From: Microvirga lenta
GTDB taxonomy: Bacteria > Pseudomonadota > Alphaproteobacteria > Rhizobiales > Beijerinckiaceae
DNA: 64,000 nucleotides
Reading direction: 5' to 3'
NCBI RefSeq assembly: GCF_020532555.1
Contig: NZ_JAJBBR010000006.1
Span: 1-64,000, forward strand
The translations under genes were made by a program, and so were the position numbers. The notes under the pieces were generated by a model. The model was not told the DNA's origin. It worked only from the letters and a program-made list of their open reading frames with translations, and did no database searches. Positions 29,393 through 40,473 of the stretch are shown here, piece by piece; the first letter of the stretch is position 1; every line of letters begins with the position of its first letter.

Positions 29393-29419
29393 AACAGGAA
29401 TAGGAACGTTATTCCTGTT
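29393..29419. promoter_or_regulatory. Perfect 10-bp inverted repeat, possible operator
   Basis: AACAGGAATA (29393-29402) and TATTCCTGTT (29410-29419) are perfectly complementary, separated by 7 bp. It lies directly upstream of the lipoprotein start and about 130 bp upstream of pccB on the other strand. The geometry suits a dimeric repressor. Its regulator is unknown. Confidence 0.5.
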
Positions 29420-29545
29420 CACTGTCTAGCTTCGGAATCGGTCCGTGTGAAGTGACCTGGAGCACACCATAGTGGGATGTTTGATCCCGAAAGGCTGTGC
29501 TAAGCGGGAGGCAAAGCCATTCTCTCCCGGCCTCAGGGATCACCC

Positions 29546-31078
29546 ATGAAAGACATTCTCGAACGACTTGAAGACAGGCGCGCTCAGGCCCGGCTCGGCG
29601 GCGGGGCCAAGCGCATCGAGGCCCAGCACGCCCGGGGCAAGCTCACGGCCCGGGAGCGCATCGAGCTCCTGCTCGACAAGGGCTCCTTCGAGGAGTTCGA
29701 CATGTTCGTGGAGCACCGCTCCACCGATTTCGGCATGGAGAAGGTGAAGATCCCGGGTGACGGCGTGGTCACCGGCTGGGGCACCGTCAACGGCCGCACG
29801 GTCTTCGTCTTCGCCAAGGATTTCACGGTGTTTGGCGGCTCGCTCTCCGAGGCCCATGCCCAGAAGATCATCAAGATCCAGGACATGGCGCTCAAGATGC
29901 GCGCCCCCATCGTGGGCCTGTTCGATGCGGGCGGCGCCCGCATCCAGGAGGGCGTGGCGGCTCTGGGCGGCTACGGAGAGGTGTTCAAACGCAACGTGAT
30001 CGCCTCCGGGGTCATCCCGCAGATCTCGGTCATCATGGGCCCCTGCGCGGGCGGCGACGTCTATTCGCCCGCCATGACCGACTTCATCTTCATGGTGCGC
30101 GACCGCTCCTACATGTTCGTCACGGGGCCGGACGTAGTGAAGACCGTCACCAACGAGACCGTGACCTCCGAGGAGCTGGGCGGGGCCAAGATCCACACCA
30201 CCAAGTCCTCGGTGGCGGACGGCGCCTACGACAACGACGTGGAGGCGCTGCTCCAGGTGCGCCGCCTCATCGATTTCCTGCCCGCCAACAACATGGACGG
30301 GGTGCCCGAGATTCCGAGCTTCGACGATCCGAACCGGGTCGACGAGAGCCTGGACACCCTGGTTCCGGACAATCCCAACAAGCCCTACGACATGAAGGAG
30401 CTGATCCTGAAGGTCGTGGACGAGGGCGACTTCTTCGAGATCCAGGAGGCCTTCGCCCGGAACATGATCACCGGCTTCGGCCGCATCGAGGGGCGCACGG
30501 TCGGCTTCGTGGCGAACCAGCCGATGGTGCTGGCAGGCGTGCTCGACTCGGACGCCTCCCGCAAGGCCGCCCGGTTCGTGCGCTTCTGCGACGCCTTCAA
30601 TATCCCCATCGTCACCTTCGAGGACGTGCCCGGCTTCCTGCCCGGCACGGCGCAGGAATATGGCGGCCTCATCAAGCACGGCGCCAAGCTGCTCTTTGCC
30701 TATTCCGAGGCCACGGTGCCGCTCGTCACCGTGATCACCCGCAAGGCCTTCGGCGGCGCCTACGACGTGATGGCGTCCAAGCATATCGGCGGCGACGTGA
30801 ACTATGCCTGGCCCACGGCTCAGATCGCCGTGATGGGCGCCAAGGGCGCGGTGGAGATCATCTTCCGCCAGGACCTCGGGGACGAGGAGAAGATCGCCGC
30901 CCGCACCAAGGAATACGAGGACCGCTTCATGTCGCCCTTCGTGGCGGCCGAGCGCGGCTACATCGACGAGGTGATCATGCCGCACTCCACGCGGCGCCGG
31001 ATCGCCCGGGCGCTCGCGATGCTCAGGCACAAGGAAACCGAGCGGCCCTGGAAGAAGCACGACAACATTCCGCTGTGA
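29546..31078 (+). CDS. pccB: Propionyl-CoA carboxylase beta subunit
   Basis: The carboxyltransferase subunit (510 aa) that transfers CO2 from biotin to propionyl-CoA, giving methylmalonyl-CoA. The N-terminal crotonase-like half starts [20 protein letters not shown] and includes [20 protein letters not shown]. The C-terminal half has the acyl-CoA/biotin site [20 protein letters not shown] and [20 protein letters not shown]. Length and sequence match PCC rather than acetyl- or methylcrotonyl-CoA carboxylase. Its partner pccA lies 6 kb downstream, separated by six unrelated genes. Confidence 0.95.
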   Translation: MKDILERLEDRRAQARLGGGAKRIEAQHARGKLTARERIELLLDKGSFEEFDMFVEHRSTDFGMEKVKIPGDGVVTGWGTVNGRTVFVFAKDFTVFGGSLSEAHAQKIIKIQDMALKMRAPIVGLFDAGGARIQEGVAALGGYGEVFKRNVIASGVIPQISVIMGPCAGGDVYSPAMTDFIFMVRDRSYMFVTGPDVVKTVTNETVTSEELGGAKIHTTKSSVADGAYDNDVEALLQVRRLIDFLPANNMDGVPEIPSFDDPNRVDESLDTLVPDNPNKPYDMKELILKVVDEGDFFEIQEAFARNMITGFGRIEGRTVGFVANQPMVLAGVLDSDASRKAARFVRFCDAFNIPIVTFEDVPGFLPGTAQEYGGLIKHGAKLLFAYSEATVPLVTVITRKAFGGAYDVMASKHIGGDVNYAWPTAQIAVMGAKGAVEIIFRQDLGDEEKIAARTKEYEDRFMSPFVAAERGYIDEVIMPHSTRRRIARALAMLRHKETERPWKKHDNIPL

Positions 31079-31135
31079 CGGCGCAAGGGAACGCACGGCC
31101 CCAAACCTGCGGGTCTCAGAAGCTGCAGTGCCTGC

Positions 31136-31160
31136 CACACCCGGCGAGAAGCCGGGTGTG
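31136..31160 (+). terminator. Perfect 10-bp hairpin after pccB
   Basis: CACACCCGGC (31136-31145) pairs perfectly with GCCGGGTGTG (31151-31160) across GAGAA, 57 bp after the pccB stop. No T-run follows. It may be a stability hairpin or a terminator lacking a U-tract. Confidence 0.5.
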
Positions 31161-31306
31161 AATGATCTGTCACACTTGTCTGTGCGGTGCGGATTTGGGA
31201 TAGCCCCATAGGGGTCGAATCCGTCTCGGACAGTTGATGACGGTCGTTGGATCCTACTGCCATGCTCTGGCGTTCTCTCATCATCAAAAAACTGCGAGGT
31301 TCGGGA

Positions 31307-32473
31307 ATGCACGCCCCAGTTGGCCGCAACCCTGCGATCGATTTCTGGCGTGGTCTCATCCTCGTCGTGATCTTCATCAATCACGTTCCAGGCAATCTCC
31401 TCGAGCACCTGACGCCGCGCAACTACGGCTTCTCCGATGCGGCCGAGGCTTTCGTCTTCATCTCAGGATTGTCCGTAGCCCTCGTGTACTATCCCAAGCT
31501 GCCCCAGGGCGACGTTTTCGGGGTGGTCCGGCGGTGTTTCCGGCGCTCGCTTCAACTGTATCGAATGCACTTGGTTCTGACCGGTGTCGCCGTGGCGCTG
31601 TTCTCCGTAGGCTACGTGGCCAGCGAGGATATCAGGCTGATCGAGGCTCATGGCCGTGGCACCGTGTTCGATGATACGGCCCGAGGCATCACCGGCGTTC
31701 TCCTGCTCGGGCACCAACTCGGATACTTCAATATCCTGCCTCTCTACATCATGCTGATGCTGTGGGCTCCGGTGGCCATGGTCCTGATGCGGATCCATGT
31801 CGCGCTGGCTGCAGCCGTGTCGATCGGCATCTACGTACTGGCTCGCATCGATGTCCTATCGCTTCCGAGTTGGCCCGAGCCTGGGAGGTGGTTCTTCAAT
31901 CCGTTCGCATGGCAGCTTCTGTTCACGATAGGTATTGCCGCGGGCGCGTTCTTTGTTCGAACGGGGATGCCCTACCGACGGATCGCGTTCGCGGGAGCCG
32001 TCGTTTTTCTCGCTGCATCGTTCGTTGTCATGACCGATGCGCTTGGCTTTGCACCGAACCTGCTCTGGAGCACCTTCGTTAATTTTGATCTCGTCAAGAG
32101 CGATCTCGGCCTCAGCCGTCTCCTTCACTTCCTGGCGCTCGCCTATGTGGTGACGCAGCTTCGGTTGGGGCAGGCGTTGCAGGGAACCGCCCTTGGGGGC
32201 GAGATGAGGCGACTTGGGCGCAATGCCTTGCCGGTCTTCGCCGTCGGTTCCGCCCTCAGTGCCCTGGGGGAGGTGATCATGACGCTGGCGGCGGTGAAGT
32301 CATCCGCTAGTCCGCATATCGTTGGTATGGTATTCACTATCCTCGGTATTCTCGGACTCCTCCTACTGGCGCGATACCTGGAATGGAAAAAGCAAGGCTC
32401 GACCGCTCCCCGACAGGAGCGCGCCAGAGAACCTGGACTCGTCTCGGTATCGTCTGGGCGGTTCCCGCACTAG
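31307..32473 (+). CDS. opgC: OpgC-family membrane acyltransferase
   Basis: A 388-aa polytopic protein with about ten membrane segments. It opens PAIDFWRGLILVVIFINHVP, then GFSDAAEAFVFISGLSVALV, characteristic of OpgC. OpgC adds succinyl groups to osmoregulated periplasmic glucans from the periplasmic face. Start ATG 31307 (GAGG eight bases upstream) is preferred to ATG 31262 or TTG 31247. Its last 91 bp overlap the next gene in another frame. The exact glucan substrate is inferred from the family. Confidence 0.85.
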   Translation: MHAPVGRNPAIDFWRGLILVVIFINHVPGNLLEHLTPRNYGFSDAAEAFVFISGLSVALVYYPKLPQGDVFGVVRRCFRRSLQLYRMHLVLTGVAVALFSVGYVASEDIRLIEAHGRGTVFDDTARGITGVLLLGHQLGYFNILPLYIMLMLWAPVAMVLMRIHVALAAAVSIGIYVLARIDVLSLPSWPEPGRWFFNPFAWQLLFTIGIAAGAFFVRTGMPYRRIAFAGAVVFLAASFVVMTDALGFAPNLLWSTFVNFDLVKSDLGLSRLLHFLALAYVVTQLRLGQALQGTALGGEMRRLGRNALPVFAVGSALSALGEVIMTLAAVKSSASPHIVGMVFTILGILGLLLLARYLEWKKQGSTAPRQERAREPGLVSVSSGRFPH

Positions 32474-33228
32474 CTTCGGTACTTCTGGCCGCCTTGAGCG
32501 GCCCTGCGCTTGCAGAGGATGCCGCATGCCGCGCGTACCAGCCCATCTTCTCGGCTTCGGGGAGGCTGGAGCGCGTCACATCCAGGCTTATCCGGCGTGA
32601 GCCCGTGCGTGTTCTGGCCATCGGGTCCTCCTCCACGGAGGGAATAGGCGCATCCTCGCCGGCGTTTTCCTATCCGGTCCAGCTCCAGGCCGACCTTGCT
32701 CGCATGTGGAAAGGAGCGGTCACCGTCGAGAATGCCGGAAAAGGGGGAGAGACGATTTTCGAGACCGTCGGGCGCCTCGAGACCATCCTCAGGGCGGACC
32801 GGCCTGATCTTGTCATCTGGCAGGTGGGCACGAACGATGCGGTGAAGGGGGGCGACGAGGCCCGTTTTTCGGCCCTTCTGAGACAGGGGATCGACACCGC
32901 ACAGGCTCTCGGCGTCGAGATGCTTCTCGTCGATCAGCAATATTACCCGACCATAAGAGATATCGGCCGTTATGAGCGGTTTGTGGACCTCGTCAACGCA
33001 ATGGCTACCGTCGAACAGGTGCCGGTGTTTTCGCGCTACAGGCTCATGAAAGCATGGGGTGAGCGTTCGCCGGATACCCTGACCTCCATGTTGTCGAGCG
33101 ACGGTTTCCACATGAGCGATCGCGGCTACGACTGCATGGCGCGGCTCATCGCCGACGGCGTTCAGCTCATGGCGGCAAAGAAAGACGCCGATCCGAACCC
33201 GACCGTCACCACGGCCGCGCGTCGCTGA
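32383..33228 (+). CDS. Exported SGNH/GDSL hydrolase
   Basis: A 281-aa SGNH hydrolase with a signal peptide (residues ~18-45, ending GPALA). Block I is LAIGSSSTEGIGASS with the nucleophile serine, block III is VGTNDAVKGG, and block V is DGFHMSDRGYD holding the Asp-x-x-His pair. It probably removes or transfers acyl groups in the periplasm. No in-frame start exists after the opgC stop, so ATG 32383 and the 91-bp overlap appear real. Together with OpgC it could edit glucan substitution; that link is inference. Confidence 0.87.
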   Translation: MEKARLDRSPTGARQRTWTRLGIVWAVPALASVLLAALSGPALAEDAACRAYQPIFSASGRLERVTSRLIRREPVRVLAIGSSSTEGIGASSPAFSYPVQLQADLARMWKGAVTVENAGKGGETIFETVGRLETILRADRPDLVIWQVGTNDAVKGGDEARFSALLRQGIDTAQALGVEMLLVDQQYYPTIRDIGRYERFVDLVNAMATVEQVPVFSRYRLMKAWGERSPDTLTSMLSSDGFHMSDRGYDCMARLIADGVQLMAAKKDADPNPTVTTAARR

Positions 33229-33380
33229 GATCCGCCCGGTCATGATCCGGCACGCCCCGAATGACGGAAACCTCGTTGCGAAGCTGGGGCCGTCTCGGAT
33301 AAGGCCGTCCTACGAAAATTTTCCAACGTGGGAATTCCCGCCCGGCCATCCCGGTTGAGGCCCCTGTCGAGTCACTCGCC

Positions 33381-34457
33381 ATGAACATCTCCTCCAGCCG
33401 CTCCTGGGTCGCCCGCGCGATCCAGATCATCGAGGCCGATTTCAACCGGTCGTCGGACACGCATCTCCTGCAGGTTCCGCTTCCGGGCGCTCCGGGCGTC
33501 GCTCTCTACCTGAAGGACGAATCGACCCATCCCTCCGGCAGCCTCAAGCACAGGCTGGCGCGTTCGCTGTTCCTCTACGGACTGTGCAACGGCTGGATCG
33601 GCCCGGAGACGACCATCGTGGAGGCGTCGAGCGGGTCCACGGCGGTGTCGGAGGCTTATTTCGCCCAGATGCTGGGCCTGCGCTTCATCGCCGTCATGCC
33701 GCGCTCGACGTCCGCGGAGAAGATCGCCCAGATCGCCTTCTACGGGGGCGAGAGCCATTTCGTCGATTCCCCGGCCGAGATGTACACGGAGAGCGCCCGC
33801 CTCGCGGAGGAACTCGGCGGCCATTACATGGACCAGTTCACCTACGCGGAGCGGGCAACGGACTGGCGCGGCAACAACAACATCGCCGAATCCATCTTCA
33901 GTCAGATGGCGCAGGAGGAGCATCCGATTCCGGCGTGGATCGTCATCGGCGCCGGAACCGGCGGCACCTCGGCGACGCTCGGGCGGTATATCCGCTACCG
34001 CCGCCTGCCGACCCGGCTGTGCCTGGCCGACCCGGAGGCCTCGGTCTTCCACCGGCATCTCGCCGACCGGAGCATCTGTACCGTGGCCTGCACGCCCCCC
34101 GTCATCGAAGGCATCGGGCGTCCGCGCTGCGAGCCGTCCTTCGTGCCGGAGCTGATCGACTGCGCCCACGCGGTGCCGGACGCGGCGAGCCTCGCGGCGG
34201 CCCGCGTGCTGTCGCGCCGCATCGGCCGATCCTGCGGCGGGTCGACCGGAACGAACCTGTGGGCCGTGGCGCATATCGTCACCGAGATGGTCCGTAACGG
34301 CGAGGAAGGCTCGGTCGTGACGCTTCTGTGCGATTCCGGCGAGCGCTATCGCAGCACGCATTGGGACGATGCCTGGCTCGCGCAGCGCGGGATCGACACC
34401 GGTCCCGCCGAAGCCGCGATGGAGCGCTTCTTCGAGACCGGCGCGCTCGACGCCTAG
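33381..34457 (+). CDS. PLP-dependent Cds1-like cysteine desulfhydrase
   Basis: A 358-aa fold-type II PLP enzyme of the cysteine synthase superfamily. The cofactor lysine is Lys56 in [20 protein letters not shown]. The substrate loop is [17 protein letters not shown], and the phosphate-binding loop is [15 protein letters not shown]. The [11 protein letters not shown] segment matches the branch containing actinobacterial Cds1, which releases H2S from L-cysteine, better than CysK. Its 3' end overlaps the opposite-strand dehydrogenase by 4 bp. Whether it makes or breaks cysteine cannot be settled from sequence. Confidence 0.8.
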   Translation: MNISSSRSWVARAIQIIEADFNRSSDTHLLQVPLPGAPGVALYLKDESTHPSGSLKHRLARSLFLYGLCNGWIGPETTIVEASSGSTAVSEAYFAQMLGLRFIAVMPRSTSAEKIAQIAFYGGESHFVDSPAEMYTESARLAEELGGHYMDQFTYAERATDWRGNNNIAESIFSQMAQEEHPIPAWIVIGAGTGGTSATLGRYIRYRRLPTRLCLADPEASVFHRHLADRSICTVACTPPVIEGIGRPRCEPSFVPELIDCAHAVPDAASLAAARVLSRRIGRSCGGSTGTNLWAVAHIVTEMVRNGEEGSVVTLLCDSGERYRSTHWDDAWLAQRGIDTGPAEAAMERFFETGALDA

Positions 34458-35518
34458 AGTGTCTTCGTCTCCTCCTTCAGGGAGGCCATGTCGATCACGA
34501 AGCGGTATTTCACGTCGCTCCGGACCATCCGGTCCCAGGCCTCGTTGATCCGGTGGATCGGGATCATCTCGATATCGGAGACGATGCCGTGCTCGGCGCA
34601 GAAATCGAGCATTTCCTGCGTTTCCGCGATGCCGCCGATGAGGGAGCCTGCAAGACGGCGGCGTCTCATGATCAGGCTGAACACGTTGGGCGAGGGGTGA
34701 GGCTCGGCGGGCGCCCCCACGAGGGTCATGGTGCCGTCGCGGCGCAGCAGGGTCAGGAAGGCGTCCAGGTTGTGCGGGGCCGCCACCGTGTTCAGGATGA
34801 AATGGAAGCTCGAATCGTGCTTGGCCATGGCATCCGGATCGCGGGAGACGACCACCTCGTCCGCACCGAGGCGCAGGGCGTCCTCCGTCTTGCCGGGGGA
34901 GGTGGTGAACAGGACGACATGGGCCCCCATGGCATGGGCGAGCTTCACCCCCATATGGCCGAGGCCGCCAAGGCCGACGATGCCCACCTTCTGGCCCTTT
35001 CCGACGCCCCACTGCCGCAGGGGCGAATAGGTGGTGATGCCGGCGCACAGGAGCGGCGCAGCCGCGGCCGGGTCCAGGTTCTCCGGCATGCGCAGGACGA
35101 AATGCTCGTCGACCACGATGGTGGTCGAGTAGCCGCCATAGGTCACGCCGCCGGAGCGCTTGTCCGGGCTGTTATAGGTGCCCGTGAATTCGTGGACGCA
35201 ATACTGCTCCAGTCCGTCGTCGCAGTTGATGCAGTGGCGGCAGGAATCGACCATGCAGCCGACGCCGGCAAGATCACCTTCCTTGAAGCGGGTGACGTCG
35301 GAGCCGACGCGGATCACCCGGCCGACGATTTCGTGGCCCGGGACCACCGGATACGCCGCTTCTCCCCACTCGTCGCGGGCGGTGTGAACGTCCGAATGGC
35401 ACACGCCGCAATAGAGAATGTCGATCTGCACGTCACGCGGACCGGGCTCGCGCCGCTCGAACTGGAAGAGGTTGAGCGGGCTGGAGGCGGCTTTGGCGGC
35501 GTATCCGAAGGTTTTCAT
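34454..35518 (-). CDS. Zinc-dependent NAD(P) alcohol dehydrogenase, CAD type
   Basis: A 354-aa medium-chain dehydrogenase. Catalytic zinc ligands lie in CGVCHSDVH and GHEIVGRV. The structural zinc loop is [17 protein letters not shown] with four cysteines. The nucleotide-binding fold has [20 protein letters not shown]. The pattern fits the cinnamyl-alcohol-dehydrogenase/YahK group, which reduces aldehydes with NADPH. The natural substrate is unknown. The start ATG 35518 follows a GGAGGATCC site on the minus strand. Confidence 0.92.
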   Translation of the reverse strand: MKTFGYAAKAASSPLNLFQFERREPGPRDVQIDILYCGVCHSDVHTARDEWGEAAYPVVPGHEIVGRVIRVGSDVTRFKEGDLAGVGCMVDSCRHCINCDDGLEQYCVHEFTGTYNSPDKRSGGVTYGGYSTTIVVDEHFVLRMPENLDPAAAAPLLCAGITTYSPLRQWGVGKGQKVGIVGLGGLGHMGVKLAHAMGAHVVLFTTSPGKTEDALRLGADEVVVSRDPDAMAKHDSSFHFILNTVAAPHNLDAFLTLLRRDGTMTLVGAPAEPHPSPNVFSLIMRRRRLAGSLIGGIAETQEMLDFCAEHGIVSDIEMIPIHRINEAWDRMVRSDVKYRFVIDMASLKEETKTL

Positions 35519-35642
35519 GCGGGGAGGATCCTTGGCGCGGATTGAATCGGGGATAGACGGTCTCGTCCGCCCGCGGTTCCAAGCGCCAAGGTCGGAAAAC
35601 CCGGAAGCCTCGTTCGCCGCCGGCCCTCCCAGGACAGCACGC

Positions 35643-36254
35643 CTAAAGGTTCAGGAACCAGTTCTGCGTCAGCGACAGGTCCTGCTGGGAGAGGCCGTGC
35701 CCGGCCGGCAGGATGGTGTGCTTCACCTCGGCGCCCGCACCTTGCAGCTGCGCGGCCAGGCGCGATGAATTGTCTGCGGGGATGAGCGGATCCATCGCGC
35801 CGGAGAGCATCAGGACCTGCTTTCCCGTCAGATCCGTCCGGGGCGGATCGCTCAAGGGCACCATGGCGCGGAGCAGCACGGCGCCGGCCAGGGTTTCCGG
35901 GCGCAGCACCAGCATGGCGGCGGCGATGTTGGCGCCGTTCGAGAAGCCCAGGGCAATGGGGGCGGCAAGGCCATAGGCCTCCCGGGCCTCGGCGACGAAA
36001 TCCGCGAGCTCGTTCGCCCGTGCCTTCACGTCCTCCTCGTCGAACACGCCCTCGGCAAGGCGGCGGAAGAAGCGGGGCATGCCGTTTTCCAGCACCTTTC
36101 CGCGGGGGGAGAGGAGGGCGGCGCCGGAGGCGACCATCCTTCCGACGGGGATGAGGTCGTTCTCGTCGCCGCCGGTGCCGTGCAAAAGCAGGAGCGGGGG
36201 CTGGTCCGGCGTTAACGCGGGCTCGTAGCGATGGGTGAACGAGAGCGGCCTCAT
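35643..36254 (-). CDS. Alpha/beta hydrolase, carboxylesterase type
   Basis: A 203-aa serine hydrolase of the phospholipase/carboxylesterase (YpfH/MhqD) type. It shows the oxyanion motif LLLLHGTGGDENDL, the nucleophile elbow GFSNGAN, the acid in SGAMDPLIP, and the histidine in PAGHGLS. The size is normal and no signal peptide is seen, so it is cytoplasmic. Substrate unknown; short-chain or electrophilic esters are typical of the family. Confidence 0.88.
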   Translation of the reverse strand: MRPLSFTHRYEPALTPDQPPLLLLHGTGGDENDLIPVGRMVASGAALLSPRGKVLENGMPRFFRRLAEGVFDEEDVKARANELADFVAEAREAYGLAAPIALGFSNGANIAAAMLVLRPETLAGAVLLRAMVPLSDPPRTDLTGKQVLMLSGAMDPLIPADNSSRLAAQLQGAGAEVKHTILPAGHGLSQQDLSLTQNWFLNL

Positions 36255-36569
36255 GCCCGAAAATCCTTGTTTTTTAAGAGAATGAACACCTTACCGCTTC
36301 CTGAAGACGGGGTTTGGCACCTTGGATCGGTCCTGATGTGCCACATGGGGCGATGGCCGGAAACCGAAGTGACGCAAGGCTTTCCATGCGTCGGCGCAAA
36401 GCCCGGGGTGACGCGGCAAGATTCTCGCAACCAAAGAGTCTCAACAACGCTTAACCTCAACGCCGATTCAGAATTGCGAATTAACGGTTTGAGCCGTTCC
36501 CCCGTGCAAAAGTCATACCCGGACAAGAGATCAACCGGCACCCAACAAAAGCCGGGGGGAGTCAAACAG
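36255..36569. other. Intergenic region between divergent esterase and hypothetical genes
   Basis: This 315-bp gap should hold the promoters of both flanking genes. A frame open on the + strand through most of it lacks any plausible start or similarity and was not called. TTAAC sequences at about 36450 and 36480 are suggestive of CtrA half-sites but do not form the full TTAA-N7-TTAA site. No other structure is evident. Confidence 0.4.
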
Positions 36570-36983
36570 ATGATCAAGAATAACCTTCGCGATTTCATCG
36601 AAACCGTCATCGACAACAAGTACATCTCCGCCGAGGACGTGAAGAAGCTTCAGCGGGACATTCTCGAGGACGGCATCATGACCCGGCTCGAGGCCGAGGC
36701 GCTGCTGGCCCTGGACCGCACCCTCGACACGCATGAAAGCTGGGGACCGGCGCTCACCGTCCTGGTCGTCGATTTCGTGGTCTGGTCCCTGCGGCCGACC
36801 GGGGTCGTCACCAACGACGACGCCATGTGGCTGACGACCGCGCTCGATGTGGGCGGACCCACGGAGACAGCCATGAACATCGTCTATGCCATCCTGGACG
36901 AGACGCAGAACGTGGACGTGGCCCTGCTCGACTTCATCATGCGCGGACGCCAGCACGCCCGGATGCACCGCCTGGCGGCCTGA
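36570..36983 (+). CDS. Hypothetical protein conserved in style with Rhizobiales
   Basis: I do not recognise this 137-aa acidic cytoplasmic protein. It opens MIKNNLRDFIETVIDNKYIS and contains TRLEAEALLALDRTLDTHES and VVDFVVWSLRPTGVVTNDDA. No membrane segment or metal motif is obvious. A strong GGGGGGAG site lies 8-15 bp upstream of ATG 36570. It is 113 bp before pccA on the same strand, possibly a separate unit. Confidence 0.8.
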   Translation: MIKNNLRDFIETVIDNKYISAEDVKKLQRDILEDGIMTRLEAEALLALDRTLDTHESWGPALTVLVVDFVVWSLRPTGVVTNDDAMWLTTALDVGGPTETAMNIVYAILDETQNVDVALLDFIMRGRQHARMHRLAA

Positions 36984-37096
36984 TCCGGAAAGATCCACCT
37001 TACGCTAAAAGCTGATCTGGCCCCGCTTCCCGAATGCGCCGATGTGCAGTAACGGGAGTGGGGCTAAATGTTTAGGCTTGCAGCGTTCGAGGGCTC

Positions 37097-39097
<2,001 letters not shown>

Positions 39098-39117
39098 GAA
39101 CCGTCGCTCGCGCCGCC

Positions 39118-39636
39118 ATGCCCCTTTACTTCGCCTATGGGTCCAACATGGACCAAGCCGCCATGGCGCTGCGCTGCCCGGCCTCGAAGCCGGTCGGTTC
39201 GGCGCGCCTGATGCGCCACCGGTTCATCGTCTTCGAGGGTGGCTACGCCTCCGTGATCCGCGACCCGCAGCGCGCCGTCTGGGGGCTTCTTTGGGATCTC
39301 GCCCTGGCGGATGTGCCGGCGCTCGACCGATACGAGAGCCTGTCCACAGGGCTCTATTCCAAGACCATTCAGCCCGTGGTGACGGCTCAGGGGCCTCGGC
39401 GTGCCGTCGTCTATGTCGGGCGCAGCGGGAAGCCCGGAACGCCGAAACCCGGCTATATGGAGGGCGTGGTAGAGGCGGCGGTCCAGGCCGGCCTGCCCGC
39501 CGACTACATCCAGCACAACCTGCGCCTCTGGCTGCCCCGGATGCAGGATGCGGCGCCCCAGCCGGTTCAGAAGCCCGCTGTCCGTCCACGCTGGGCCGCC
39601 CCCTCCGGCACGCTGCGCAGGTCGCGCGAGGGCTGA
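39118..39636 (+). CDS. Gamma-glutamylcyclotransferase-like protein
   Basis: A 172-aa protein of the GGCT/AIG2-like fold. It starts MPLYFAYGSNMDQAAM, with the YGSN nucleotide-like loop, and has ALDRYESLSTGLYSK with the catalytic Glu region. It may open gamma-glutamyl dipeptides to 5-oxoproline or process modified amines. It follows pccA by 20 bp and could be co-transcribed. The C-terminal Arg/Pro-rich tail is unusual but short. Confidence 0.82.
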   Translation: MPLYFAYGSNMDQAAMALRCPASKPVGSARLMRHRFIVFEGGYASVIRDPQRAVWGLLWDLALADVPALDRYESLSTGLYSKTIQPVVTAQGPRRAVVYVGRSGKPGTPKPGYMEGVVEAAVQAGLPADYIQHNLRLWLPRMQDAAPQPVQKPAVRPRWAAPSGTLRRSREG

Positions 39637-39703
39637 AGGGCGAACCTTTGCCTTACGGGTGCGTTGAGTCGCCGGACCGTCGACCAGGATCATTCGAGGG
39701 GCA

Positions 39704-39997
39704 ATGACTGCGAACCGCACTCTTCATGTCACCATACACGGACGCGTCCAGGGCGTCGGCTACCGCGCCTGGACCCATCACCAGGCCCAGCTTCACGGCC
39801 TGAAGGGCTGGGTCCGCAATCGGCGGGACGGATCGGTCGAGGCGGTCTTCTCGGGACCGGGCGATCTCGTCGATGTCGTGCTCAAGGCCTGCCGGCAGGG
39901 GCCGGGCGGCGCCGTCGTCGAGCGGGTCGATCAGGAGGAGATCGCGGAGGGACGGGAGGAGCTGTCCCCGTCGTTCGAGGTGCGCGCGACCCACTAG
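39704..39997 (+). CDS. acyP: Acylphosphatase
   Basis: A 97-aa enzyme that hydrolyses acyl phosphates. The conserved loop VTIHGRVQGVGYRAWT contains the catalytic arginine and LKGWVRNRRDGSVEAVFSG the catalytic asparagine. Length is normal. It ends overlapping the opposite-strand rhodanese gene by 4 bp. Confidence 0.93.
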   Translation: MTANRTLHVTIHGRVQGVGYRAWTHHQAQLHGLKGWVRNRRDGSVEAVFSGPGDLVDVVLKACRQGPGGAVVERVDQEEIAEGREELSPSFEVRATH

Positions 39998-40404
39998 CCT
40001 TTCGGCGGCGTCTCCCTCTCCACCGGCCCGCCGGCTTCCCTCCAGGCGGTGAAGCCGCCCTCGATATGGGCGACCGGCTTCAGGCCCATCTCCTGGGCCG
40101 TCGCGGTCGAAAGGGCCGAGCGCCAGCCGGCGGCGCAGAAGAACACGAAGGTCTTGTCCTGGGCGAAAACCGGCTTGTGGTAGGGGCTCTCGGGGTCGAT
40201 CCAGAACTCCAGCATCCCGCGCGGGCAATGGACGGCGCCGGGAATGCGGCCCTCCCGATCCAGCTCGCGCCGGTCGCGCAGATCGACGAAGACCGTGTCC
40301 TCCCGGCCGAGGAGGGGGATGGCTTCGGCGGCCGGGATTGTTTCGATCTTCGCGTTCGCCTCGGCGAGCATCGTCTTGAAGCCGCGGGTGATGGTTTGAC
40401 TCAT
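39994..40404 (-). CDS. Single-domain rhodanese-like sulfurtransferase
   Basis: A 136-aa rhodanese with the active cysteine Cys90 in FFCAAGWRS. The fold signatures VFVDLRDRRELDREGRIPGA and HIEGGFTAWREAGG are present. It may transfer sulfur to cyanide or thiol acceptors; its partner is unknown. No signal peptide, so probably cytoplasmic. A 4-bp tail overlap with acyP is a simple convergent arrangement. Confidence 0.92.
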   Translation of the reverse strand: MSQTITRGFKTMLAEANAKIETIPAAEAIPLLGREDTVFVDLRDRRELDREGRIPGAVHCPRGMLEFWIDPESPYHKPVFAQDKTFVFFCAAGWRSALSTATAQEMGLKPVAHIEGGFTAWREAGGPVERETPPKG

Positions 40405-40473
40405 GAAGGCTGCTCCGCTTTGAGGCTTCCATCAAACTGGGCATGATGCCCGCGGAGTCAACCGGAGGCGAAA

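Noticed and set aside
29393..29419. LexA (SOS) box in the inverted repeat
   Set aside because: The alphaproteobacterial GTTC-N7-GTTC spacing is not present.
36450..36490. CtrA binding site
   Set aside because: Only isolated TTAAC half-sites are seen, without the N7-spaced second half.
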